Source of the DNA: Methanosphaera cuniculi
GTDB taxonomy: Archaea; Methanobacteriota; Methanobacteria; Methanobacteriales; Methanobacteriaceae
Assembly: GCF_003149675.1 (NCBI RefSeq)
Contig: NZ_LWMS01000031.1
Span: 62,001-126,000 of the forward strand
DNA: 64,000 nt
Reading direction: 5' to 3'
In this document: positions 8,063 through 17,000 of the stretch, one piece after another
Position numbering within the stretch: position 1 is the stretch's first letter
Layout: each line of letters begins with the position of its first letter
Program-made: the position numbers and the translations under genes
The notes under the pieces: generated by a model
The model's input: the letters and a program-made list of their open reading frames with translations, nothing else
Told to the model about the DNA's origin: nothing
The model's database searches: none

Positions 8063-8791
8063 CTATTTATCAGGATCAAAATAAACAATATCTTTAAACT
8101 CAGGATAAGTCATTATAAATTCATAAACTGAATCATAATCATACTTTTTATCCCAATTTTTAAAATATTCATTTCCTTTCTCTTCTTCAGATTCGTAATA
8201 TTCATAAATTTTATCTGAAATATTTTTATAATTTTCACTCATATTTTTAATACATATATCATACATGAATAAAATAGGAGGAATTACTGGTTTTTTTTCA
8301 TTTAGTGTTAATTGATATAATTTCCTAATATTTTGAGATATGTATTGCCAATTAAATCTATTAAAAAGTATTGGATAGTCTTTATATTGTATTGTTAAAA
8401 TATCATCATAAGGATTATATGGATCTTCATCATAATATACAAGTTTACTCCACTCTGGAAATTCTTGTATAAATTCATACACATCATCATAGTAACCTGA
8501 GTTAGGATCATGTCTGTATACTTGCCAATAATTGGACTTTCTACTAAATATAGCTTCAATTATTTTTTTTGAAAATAATTCATAAATTCCTTTAGGATCA
8601 TTTTCAACAAGATTTGGTCTAAAATTTAAAGGTAATATTCTTTCATGTTGTTTTTGAAATTCAACTAGATTATCCATATTTTCTTCAAGTACCTGCCAAT
8701 TCACACGATTAAATAGGATAGGATATTCTTTATTTATCCTTCTTCGTAAATATAATTCCATATCCAATTTCATATCACTATATCCAACCAT
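8063..8791 (-). CDS. Acidic two-repeat protein, candidate ART immunity protein, copy 1 (242 aa)
   Basis: I do not recognise the family. The protein consists of two similar halves: each starts with YPILFNR(V/F)NWQ and ends with a YEFI-x-x-(Y/F)PE(W/F) segment followed by a (V)YYDEDP or VYFDPDK box. It is rich in Asp, Glu and Tyr. Its Shine-Dalgarno GGAGGG overlaps the TAG stop of the ART gene at 8805, so the two are probably translationally coupled. Two paralogues lie upstream, each next to an ART remnant. This is how immunity proteins accompany polymorphic toxins. The function is inferred from context only. Confidence 0.6.
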   Translation of the reverse strand: MVGYSDMKLDMELYLRRRINKEYPILFNRVNWQVLEENMDNLVEFQKQHERILPLNFRPNLVENDPKGIYELFSKKIIEAIFSRKSNYWQVYRHDPNSGYYDDVYEFIQEFPEWSKLVYYDEDPYNPYDDILTIQYKDYPILFNRFNWQYISQNIRKLYQLTLNEKKPVIPPILFMYDICIKNMSENYKNISDKIYEYYESEEEKGNEYFKNWDKKYDYDSVYEFIMTYPEFKDIVYFDPDK

Positions 8792-8804
8792 GTTTCTTTC
8801 CCTC

Positions 8805-9407
8805 CTACTTATTTGTTATTTTATTAGTTTTTTTTTTATTTATAATATCTTTTTTATTATTTATTATTTTTGCTGTTATATATTTCTTGTTCTCATTGCT
8901 TTCATCAATATCTAGTATTTGTATTTCTTGTCCTCTTTTTAGTATTATTTCCGCTTCTTCTGGTGCATTTGAATTTTGTAGTATCGGTACAGTTTCTGTT
9001 CCTGGTGGTGCTAGAAGTTTAAATATTATTCCTCCCTTAGGAGAATATTTGGGATCAAGAGGTGTAGTTAAACCTAATGATGTGCTTATATATGAATTAT
9101 CACCAAAATGATATACTTCACCTATTTTAAGATTTTTAATATTTTTAATTACATTTCCTTTTTCATATAACCAGAGTTCTCTATCTCCCCGTATAAGTTC
9201 TAAAGGTATTTTGAGCTTGGTAAAACTTCCATCAACTGCTTTAAGCATATTTTGAACAATTCTATTCTCTTTTTTAGTTAATGTTTCTTTTGAATCAAAA
9301 TATTTCCTTATTAGCTTATATTCATCACCAGTCCACATTTGAAATCCTTTTTGGATATCTTCCGGAAGTTCTTTAAAATGTTTTTTTGTAAAATTATGTA
9401 TTTCCAT
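8805..9407 (-). CDS. ADP-ribosyltransferase (ART) domain, C-terminal part of phage head protein
   Basis: Counting from the ATG at 9407, the domain shows the R-S-E triad of arginine-type mono-ADP-ribosyltransferases: R73 in LELIRGDREL, the STS motif at 108-110 (SYISTSLGL), and the ExE pair E151/E153 in APEEAEIILKRG. Such enzymes transfer ADP-ribose from NAD+ to a target protein. The same frame continues upstream without a stop to 10199, where it is a head-morphogenesis domain, so the ATG at 9407 may be internal. All three catalytic elements are intact. The stop overlaps the ribosome binding site of the acidic protein gene. Confidence 0.8.
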   Translation of the reverse strand: MEIHNFTKKHFKELPEDIQKGFQMWTGDEYKLIRKYFDSKETLTKKENRIVQNMLKAVDGSFTKLKIPLELIRGDRELWLYEKGNVIKNIKNLKIGEVYHFGDNSYISTSLGLTTPLDPKYSPKGGIIFKLLAPPGTETVPILQNSNAPEEAEIILKRGQEIQILDIDESNENKKYITAKIINNKKDIINKKKTNKITNK

Positions 9408-10199
9408 TATTAAATTATCTAGTTCATCTGTAATCTCTGGTTTAACTCCATGTAATAGTCTTATATAATATTCATCCCATCGCTTTATTAATTTTAAGTA
9501 ATCATTTTTTAGTACTTCATGTATTTCTTTTGATACTGGTATGTGATGATTTTCTTTTATTAGTTTTTTGTTGTTTTTATGTGTTCTTTCTATTAGTTTT
9601 GATGTGAATTTTTCTTTTATTTTATCTTTTTCTATTTTTGTTGTGTTTTGTATTGTTTTTCCTGTTTTATTAAATACTTGTTGTACCTTAGTTGTTGCAT
9701 TATGTGTCTTGTTTTCTATTGTTGCTATTGGTTTTTTGATTTTTTCTACTATTTTTTGTATTGGAGTTACTTTAATATCAAGCTCTTTATTTAATTCTAC
9801 ATATCCTTGTTTTACTTCTGCTATTTTTATATCTTCATTATATTGTAGTTCTACTTGTTTTTCATATTCTGCATCAAGTTCTATTAGGTCTTTTTCATAA
9901 AAATATGTTTTATCATTTGGTGGTATTTTATTCCAGTCAAGGAAGTATGGTATTAGTGTACATCTACAATTTATTACTTCACTTGCTTTCCCGTTGTGGT
10001 CTCCTGGGTATTGAAGTCCATTACTAAATGTGTCTCCTACTCTTGTTATTTGTTCATCTAGTTCTATGTGGCTTGTTCTTACTCTGTCATCTCCGCATGT
10101 TATCCATTGTTTATAATCTACTGTTTCATCATTAAATATCTCATTAAATGCTACCTTGTTATTTGCTGCATTTATTTCTGTTCTTTGTGCTTTATATCC
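9408..10199 (-). pseudogene. 5'-truncated phage head morphogenesis protein (Mu gpF / SPP1 gp7-like), fused to ART
   Basis: The frame of the ART domain stays open for 264 more codons, then meets TAA at 10200-10202. The peptide contains WITCGDDRVRTSHIELD and YPGDHNGKASEVINCRCTL, the hallmark of the C-terminal domain of Mu gpF / SPP1 gp7 minor head proteins. A long Lys-rich helical linker then leads to the ART domain. No ATG, GTG or TTG start was seen in frame, so the 5' part of the gene is missing. The break coincides with a duplicated scrap of the protease gene. Head proteins of this type enter the cell with phage DNA, so the ART could be delivered at infection. Confidence 0.8.
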
Positions 10200-10234
10200 T
10201 TATTTTTGTTGAATTTATGGAGGAGGTGTTATGT

Positions 10235-10348
10235 TTGATCATCAGTTAAGGGATGTTTCACCATTTTAATAATCATAGTCCGGTACATCTGGTATGAGTA
10301 CAGGAGCTGTAACTATATAGTAGAGGAGGAAGGCATAGTTATTGTTAC
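10235..10348 (-). pseudogene. Duplicated 5' end of the protease/scaffold gene (remnant)
   Basis: This segment matches the first 25-30 codons of the gene at 7818 and its upstream GGAGG region, with point changes and stops (for example the counterpart of VTAPVLLPDVPDC is still readable). Together with the hairpin copy at 10427 and the second acidic paralogue it shows that a block running from the ART tail into the protease gene was duplicated in tandem. Nothing functional is expected from it. Confidence 0.7.
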
Positions 10349-10426
10349 TTAAAAAAAACCTCCATTAAAAAGTAAATTAAAAAAATAAAAAAATTATAAA
10401 AAAGGATGGTTAATGTAATAGTTGAG

Positions 10427-10466
10427 GGTATGGACAGGACTTAAACCTGTAAAGAAAAATCACACC
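10427..10466 (-). ncRNA. tRNA acceptor/T-arm-like hairpin, copy 2
   Basis: This copy has the same inner stem and loop as the one at 7894-7932: the 16 bases CAGGACTTAAACCTGT (plus strand) are identical. The outer stem is GGTGTGA with CCATACC, which has one change to a G-T wobble and one A-C mismatch. The spacer is 9 nt. The arm core is thus better conserved than its surroundings. Confidence 0.45.
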
Positions 10467-10549
10467 ATAAAATAATACTCTGAAAAAAAATAATAAGGGT
10501 GGAAAGGAAAATAAACAATGTACAAAAAAAAACAAAGAAAAAATAAAAA

Positions 10550-11278
10550 TTATTCTTTATCAGGATCAAAATAGACAATATCACCAAGTTCAGGATAATC
10601 CTTTATAAAATAATAAAAACCATCATAATTCCTAAATCCACTATTATTCCATCCGTATTCATGAAGTACTGGATTTTTCTTTTCAAAACGTTCATTAAAA
10701 TAATATTCCCATATTTCCTGTGATATAGTTTTGTAATGATTGCTTACTTCTTTAAGTTCTCTATAATCAATAAATAAAATGTCGGGAACTGTTATTTTTT
10801 CTTTTTGATTGATAAATATTTCATATATTCTGTCTATTTTTTCATCTACTTTCTTCCAATTTATCCTATTAAATTTCACTGGAAGTGTTTTGTCAATTCG
10901 TATTGTTAGATATTCATCATAAATATCATTCAGGTTTTCATCATAGTATACAAGTTTTTCCCATTCTGGATATTTCTGAAGGAATTCATATACATCATCA
11001 TATGTATTTGATTTTGGATCTCTCCTGTATGGTCCCCATTTTTTTCGACATGTTTGCATTATTGTTTTTATTATTTTTTTCACGTATTTTTCATATATTC
11101 CTTCAGGATCATTTTCAACGTTGAATGGTCTGAAATTTTCAGGGATTAGTATATCATCATGTTGTTTTTGAAATTCAAAGAGTTCTTCCATATTTTCTTC
11201 AAGTATTTGCCAATTTATACGATTGAAAAGAATGGGATAATTTTTATTTATTTTTTTTCTCATTTGAATCTCTTTCAT
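10550..11278 (-). CDS. Acidic two-repeat protein, candidate immunity protein, copy 2 (242 aa)
   Basis: A paralogue of 8063-8791 with the same two-repeat plan (NYPILFNRINWQ near the start, LPVKFNRINWK in the middle, end DIVYFDPDKE). The good ribosome binding site (GGGAGGGG) serves an ATG further upstream at about 11305 (MVDYSKK), which runs into TGA after nine codons. Adding one A to the 8-A run there would join it to this frame. So the N-terminus is either shifted by a homopolymer slip or started from a weaker internal ATG. It lies next to a broken ART remnant. Confidence 0.55.
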   Translation of the reverse strand: MKEIQMRKKINKNYPILFNRINWQILEENMEELFEFQKQHDDILIPENFRPFNVENDPEGIYEKYVKKIIKTIMQTCRKKWGPYRRDPKSNTYDDVYEFLQKYPEWEKLVYYDENLNDIYDEYLTIRIDKTLPVKFNRINWKKVDEKIDRIYEIFINQKEKITVPDILFIDYRELKEVSNHYKTISQEIWEYYFNERFEKKNPVLHEYGWNNSGFRNYDGFYYFIKDYPELGDIVYFDPDKE

Positions 11279-11317
11279 ATATTTTTTTTGCTATAATCAA
11301 CCATTTTATTCCCCTCC

Positions 11318-11590
11318 CCTTATTTTTTTCGTCTTGTTTATTATTTAGTTATTCATTATATCTTTTTTTTTATTGTTTATTATTTTTTGCTGATATGTCT
11401 GATTTTTATTTGTTTCTAATATCTAAGATTTGTATTTCTTGTCCTCTGTCTAGTATTATTTCAGCTTGTTTTGGTTCTAAAATTCTGTATACTATCTTTA
11501 AGAAGCATATTTTGGATTAAGTAGTGTGGTTATACCTGGTGATGTTCTTGTATATGATGTTTTATTAAAGTTATATATTCACCTATTAAT
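11318..11590 (-). pseudogene. ART domain remnant 2 (C-terminal scrap)
   Basis: Frame-shifting between minus-strand frames recovers pieces related to the ART domain at 8805: a TSPGITTLLNPKYAS segment matching STSLGLTTPLDPKYS, and QAEIILDRGQEIQILDI matching the ExE region. The region between them is deleted and several stops are present. It lies just upstream of acidic paralogue copy 2, in the same order as the intact pair. Confidence 0.7.
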
Positions 11591-12271
11591 TTATTTTCTT
11601 CTCACTAAATATATTATCATCTGGCGTATATCAGGGTCATGAATCCCATAATCTATATGAATATCAGAAAAACCGCCCAAGTCTTCATTTTCTACAGGTT
11701 CCCAATCCTCAGGCATAAATGAATATAATCCTTCTTCATTGTCTTTTTTGACAATTTCTCTCCATTTATTAGGATAGAATTTATAAAATAATAGGTATAA
11801 TTCATATGGATTATAATCAAATAGCTTATCTGGATCCTCTTCTTTATAATATTTCCTTTCAATAAATGGCATTATTGAACCTACATTTACTTCTTTGATT
11901 TCATCATCCAGATATAAATTTGAATCATTTTCATTTATTTCTCGAATAGCTTCTTTAAGATCATCATCTAATTCATTGTATAAATTACATATCCATTCTT
12001 CTATATCTATTTCAGTAAGTATTTTATCCCATTTTGGTTGTTTTTTTTCTTTCAAGTCCCATATCAGATATAATGGTTCTATTTGTTCAGTTCTAATTTT
12101 TTCAGGAAGATTATAATAAATAATTTCTGGTAAATATGATGTAAGATGCCGTAGTTGCCAATCCATCCAAAAATTATTTATTTTCTTTAAAATATCATAA
12201 TTAAATATTTCATTTCGTAGTTTCGTATAAAATTTTTCATATTCTTCCCAATAATTTTCTTTTTTAACCAT
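11591..12271 (-). CDS. Unknown acidic protein in the ART/immunity block, 227 aa
   Basis: I do not recognise it. The start is set at the ATG at 12269-12271 (MVKKENYWEEYEKFYTKL), which has a strong GGAGGAT seven bases upstream; an earlier ATG at 12352 in the same frame has no such site. The protein is rich in Glu, Asp, Tyr and Trp, probably helical and soluble, and ends VRRK. It is not an obvious paralogue of the two-repeat proteins but sits between them, so it may be another immunity or accessory protein. The function is open. Confidence 0.5.
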   Translation of the reverse strand: MVKKENYWEEYEKFYTKLRNEIFNYDILKKINNFWMDWQLRHLTSYLPEIIYYNLPEKIRTEQIEPLYLIWDLKEKKQPKWDKILTEIDIEEWICNLYNELDDDLKEAIREINENDSNLYLDDEIKEVNVGSIMPFIERKYYKEEDPDKLFDYNPYELYLLFYKFYPNKWREIVKKDNEEGLYSFMPEDWEPVENEDLGGFSDIHIDYGIHDPDIRQMIIYLVRRK

Positions 12272-12514
12272 TTTTTTATCCTCCTTCTCTCTTTTTTTGT
12301 GGTTATTTTTCACATTTAACTCTGAATACTGGTATTCTGTATGTATCTCCATCGATTTCTATGTTTTCTCGTTACTTCTTTTTGGAGATCTTTATATTCT
12401 TTTTCAAATTGTTCTTATGAAAAATAAACAATGTATAACACAACAAAGAAAAAAACACAGTACTTTAAAAAAATAAAATAAACAATGTAGAAAAAAACAA
12501 TGAAAAAATAAAAA

Positions 12515-13228
12515 TTATTCTTTATCGGGATCAAAATAAACAATATCTTTAAACTCAGGATACTCCATTATAAACTCATACATAGAATCATAATTACATA
12601 ACTTATTATCATCTTTATAACACCAGTCTTCAAAAAGTTTATTTCCATTTTCAGCTTCAGAAAGATAATAGTTTGCAATTTTATGTGTCTTTCTTTGGTA
12701 ATTTTCACTCATACCTTCAGGTTCAAACATGAAAAGGTTATCTGGAATTATTGGTTTTTTCTCTAATAGGTGTAATTCATATAATTTATCTATTATTTGA
12801 TCTACATATTTCCAATTGATTCTATTAAATAGTATTGGATAATCCTTTCTATGTATTGTTAATAATTCATCATAAATATAATTTGGATCTTCATCATAAA
12901 ATACAAGTTTTTCAAATTGAGGGAATAATTGAATAAATTCATACATTGAATCATATGTAACTGCATCTTTTGCACGTTTTTTTCCAATAAAGTATAGTGT
13001 TTTGTTTTCTTCTTGTAGTATTGGATAAATTTTATCATGTAATGGTGGATAATACAACAATATCATTGGGATAAGATAATCATTTTCTCGTTGAAATTCG
13101 CATAATTCATCAATACTATTATCAACTTCATCCCAATTGATACGATTAAAAAGTATAGGATAATCAGGATTAAGACGTTCCCGCATATGTCTTTCAAGAC
13201 GATTTTTTTTCGTACTATATTCACTCAT
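12515..13228 (-). CDS. Acidic two-repeat protein, candidate immunity protein, copy 3 (237 aa)
   Basis: The third paralogue of the two-repeat family (DYPILFNRINWD, then DYPILFNRINWK, end DIVYFDPDKE). The start is taken at 13226-13228 (MSEYSTKKNR), preceded by GGAGGAATAG; the frame itself reaches to 13249. Spacing between repeats is the same as in copy 1. It lies downstream of the third, more divergent ART remnant, again in toxin-then-immunity order. Confidence 0.6.
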   Translation of the reverse strand: MSEYSTKKNRLERHMRERLNPDYPILFNRINWDEVDNSIDELCEFQRENDYLIPMILLYYPPLHDKIYPILQEENKTLYFIGKKRAKDAVTYDSMYEFIQLFPQFEKLVFYDEDPNYIYDELLTIHRKDYPILFNRINWKYVDQIIDKLYELHLLEKKPIIPDNLFMFEPEGMSENYQRKTHKIANYYLSEAENGNKLFEDWCYKDDNKLCNYDSMYEFIMEYPEFKDIVYFDPDKE

Positions 13229-13259
13229 AAGTCTATTCCTCCCTTCCAATTTTATTAAT

Positions 13260-13790
13260 TATTAAATAGTTTTTTTGTATTTGTTCTTGTGGTATTATAT
13301 CTTTTTTTATCATTTATTAATTTAATTACAATTATATTTCGTCTTATTTTTTGTATTTTCTGTTTCTGCTAATTTTTGGAGTTGTTGACCTGGATAAAAA
13401 AGAATTTCTTGTTCTTCGGGAGCTTGAGACTTATCTAATATAGGAATACATCTTGTATCCTTTGAGGTTAATATTATCCATTGTACTCCCCATTGATTTT
13501 CTTTCTTATCCCTTTTTAATATAATAAGTTGCCATTTCTTTTGAAAATGATGTACTTTGAAATTTTTCCATTGTACTTATTGAACCTATTTCTTCATTTT
13601 ATATAATTAAGATATTCAAGTCCAAGATCTCCCCTATGTAAAACACCATTAAATTCAAATTTATTATTAATTAAATACAATTTCTTTTTCATTTCTATTG
13701 CTACCCTAGTTTCTTCTTCCTTCATTGGTTTTCCTAGAAAGTAAATTTGTTAGGAGTCTATAGTCATCTCCCATATAGTTTATAACTTGT
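13260..13790 (-). pseudogene. ART domain remnant 3, divergent and broken by several stops
   Basis: Three minus-strand frames have to be combined. They give FNGVLHRGDLGLEYL (the Arg motif), KFQSTSFSKEMATYYIKKG (the STS motif) and QAPEEQEILFYPGQQLQ (the ExE motif), in this order and spacing. It is clearly an ART but not a close copy of the one at 8805. At least two frameshifts and several stops make it dead. It suggests that different toxin tips were exchanged at this locus. Confidence 0.65.
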
Positions 13791-14090
13791 TCATTTATTT
13801 TTTTTTATTAATAAATATTTTTTAAAATTACATCTTATTTATTATTATTATTATTTCATGTTTTAATTTCATATTTTTTACTTATTTCTTATTTTATAAT
13901 ATAAGGGGGGGGGGGAATTCATATTGTTTTTATTAGTGGTTTCTATTTGTTTTTATTTGGATTATATTTATATTTTCCTTTTTTCATATGTTATATTAAC
14001 TATTCATTTAATTTTAATGATTATTTAATTTTATTTGATTAGTATGAAAATATTTTATAAATATTCTTTGAAGGAAAAAAATGATTTTTT
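13791..14090. other. AT-rich leader region of the first large adhesin
   Basis: No coding sequence is seen. The region holds a short TTA microsatellite near 13840, a TATA-like stretch TTTATAATATAA at 13893-13904 directly followed by the 11-G tract, further TATA-like sequences near 13960-13980, and the conserved mini-ORF at 14081-14098. Confidence 0.6.
13905..13915 (+). repeat. Poly-G tract (11 G) upstream of adhesin gene
   Basis: Eleven consecutive G residues occur 175 bases before the adhesin ATG, in sequence otherwise almost free of G. It directly follows a TATA-like stretch at 13893-13904. If that is the promoter, the tract lies between TATA and transcription start. Tracts of this length are prone to slipped-strand mispairing. 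Confidence 0.85.
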
Positions 14091-14098
14091 ATGAGTAA
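14081..14098 (+). promoter_or_regulatory. Conserved overlapping mini-ORF (MIFYE) at the adhesin start
   Basis: ATGATTTTTTATGAGTAA: a five-codon ORF whose ATG lies ten bases before the adhesin ATG and whose stop overlaps the first adhesin codons. An AAGG element lies upstream. The same peptide MIFYE precedes the adhesin at 59023, and a MIFK variant precedes the one at 56374. This suggests translational coupling or start choice sensitive to the T6 run. Confidence 0.5.
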
Positions 14099-17000
14099 AA
14101 ATTCAAAAATTTTATTTTTAAGCTTCACACTAGTACTACTACTCACAGCAGTTGGAGCTGTAAGTGCAGCAGATACAAATAATACAGATAATAGTATTGT
14201 ATCTGAAGATAATAGTATTAGTGAATCTATGATACAACAAGAAAAAATTATAAAAGACAAACCTGTAAAGGATAATGTTGTTAAAGTAGATGCTAAGCTT
14301 GAAGATAAAAAAGCTGGAAGTGTTAAAACCAGCACAAATACAGAAACTAAAAATATTAAAAAAACAATTCCAACAAACAAAGACGTAACAGATTACAACA
14401 CACTAAAAGCTGCTTGGGATGAAATACAAGCAGATGGTGATGAAAATACACACTACACAATAAATGTAAAAAATGGTCAATACGACTTTGAAGACGAACT
14501 AAAAAGTAACATAACAAACACACGTTATATTACATTAAATGGTGAAGATAAAACAAAAACAATCTTCAACGCACAAAATAAGAGTAGACACTTTAACCTT
14601 GACACAACCACACTAAAGTTAAATATTAACAATATTACTTTTATTGGTGGTAATAGTATTCAAGGTGGATCAATATACTCAAAAGCAACTTTAGTCATTA
14701 ATAATTCTGACTTTAAAAATAACATGGCATTTTCAGATAGTAAATCTACTGCTGGTGGTGCTATAGATAATAGAGGAAATAATAGTATTTATAACTCAAA
14801 CTTCATTAATAACCAGGCAATAGGATTCAATGGAGGATATGGAGGAGCAATATATAATTATAATTATTCATACATCCACAATACAACCTTCATAAATAAC
14901 CAAGCAATAGATAATGGTGATAAATCCTTTAATGTAGGAGGAGTTGGTGGGGCAATATATTATTATCCATCAGTAAGAACTAATTATGATTTATGTACTC
15001 TAAGTTTATGTACATTTAATAATAACAGTGCAAAATCAACACTCCAGTGTCGTAATAAAGCAAATGGAGGAGCAATATATCATGATGGAGTTTCTTTTTT
15101 AAATATTACAAGTTGTGATTTTACAAACAACCATGCAGACTATTACGGTGGAGCAATAATAATTCATTCAACTTATGGAAAACGTTCACCTAATGTTATT
15201 TCATGCTTCTTTGATAATAATACAGCAACAAAAAGATCTCCAAATATCGATGGAAGTTTTGATCAAAGTGCTAACTACTATAATGATAATTCAGGTGTAA
15301 CTAATATACCTACCATAGCTGTAAGTAATACTGGTGTTGTAGATAAAGTATTTAATCAAAGAGTTAAACAACTTACAATCTCATGTATATGTGATAATGA
15401 TTACTACAGAGGAGGAATTTCTAGTTTAGGAATTAATCATACTTTATCTTTAGAATCATCAAGTCCTCTAGTTAACACAAAAGATTTAGTATTCACACCA
15501 GAAAATAATTATACAGTAGTTGTTAATATAACAAATCTTCCTGATAAATTTGATGATATAAACCTTAGCGTTGCTGGGTGTGAAGTTGCAAAAATAGTAT
15601 GTGACTACTCAAAAATAGAAGATTTCAATAATATAACAGCAAAACCAGGAAAAACAATACAAATAAATGCAACCTTCAAAACATCAGATGATAAATATAT
15701 ACCAAATGGAAAAGTAGCATTTAAACTTAATGATAAAACAATAGGATATGCAAACATAGAATTTGGTGGAGCAACACTAAACTACATAGTACCATCAAAT
15801 TACGCACCAAAAAACTATAAACTAACTATAGTATATGGTGGAAGCAGTAAATTTATACCAGTAAGATCAGATGCAAACCTAAAACTTGAAAAACTAGAAA
15901 CAAAAACAGATGTTAAAACAGAAATAGTTAACAACACCCTTAAAATCAACATAAACCCAACAGATGAAAATAATAACACTGTAAATCGTGGAAAAGTATG
16001 TGTGAAAATCAATGGAAAAACACAAAAAACATATAGTATCACAGGAAAAACAACCTACAACTTCACAATACCAAAAACATGGAACAACCGTGAGGTAAAA
16101 GTACTTGTAATATATGGGGAAAACAACAACTACAAATCAAGCAGAATAGAAACCACAACAAAAATAACACTACCAACAAACAAGACAGCTAAAAAAGAAG
16201 AAGTAGTAAATAACTACTATGTATCAGCAGAAAATGGATTAGACACCAACACTGGATCACAAACAAGTCCATTTAAAACAATACAAAAAGCAATAACAAC
16301 AGTACAAAACAATAAACAAACAGCAAATATCTACCTTGATGGTAACTTCAAAGGTGCTGGAAATACTAACTTAACAGTACCAGGAGATCTACGAATAAAC
16401 TTTATTGGAGTAGGAAACTCAAGTATAGATGGAGAAGTAAACTACACACTAAAAATCGAATTAGATTCAGATGAATACTATTGGGGATCATCACCAATAT
16501 GGAGACCATACATGAATGGTAAAGGTAACTGGGCAATGAACATAACACGTGGAAATGGTCTTATAACAGTATCTAACTTAACAATTAAAAACTGTTGGAA
16601 TGAAGGTGGATCAAGTATTTCAGCTTATAAAACAGCAACAATAGATAACTATGGTAACCTTGAAGTAAACAATGTAAGTTTCATCTTCAACCATGGAGGA
16701 GTAGGTGCAGGTATACGTAATAACAATAATGCAACACTTAAAGTAGTAGACAGTCTTTTTGAAGCAAACCGTAAATCAAGTAGTACAGGAAACTTTGGTG
16801 CAGGATTATATAACAATGGAATAGCAATAGTAATAAATTCAACATTCCAGAAAAACTATGCAAGATGGGGAACAGTTACAAACGATAAAAACTTAACAAT
16901 CATAAACTCAACAATAAAAGATAATATAGCATACGATGGAGGAAGTGCATATAGAACAGGAAGTGGAATAACAGTAAACACAGGAGATGCAGACTACTTT

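Noticed and set aside
1-13800. A complete, inducible provirus
   Set aside because: Terminase, portal, integrase and regulators are not seen, the head protein lacks its 5' part, and several genes are broken. Genes left of the window cannot be judged.
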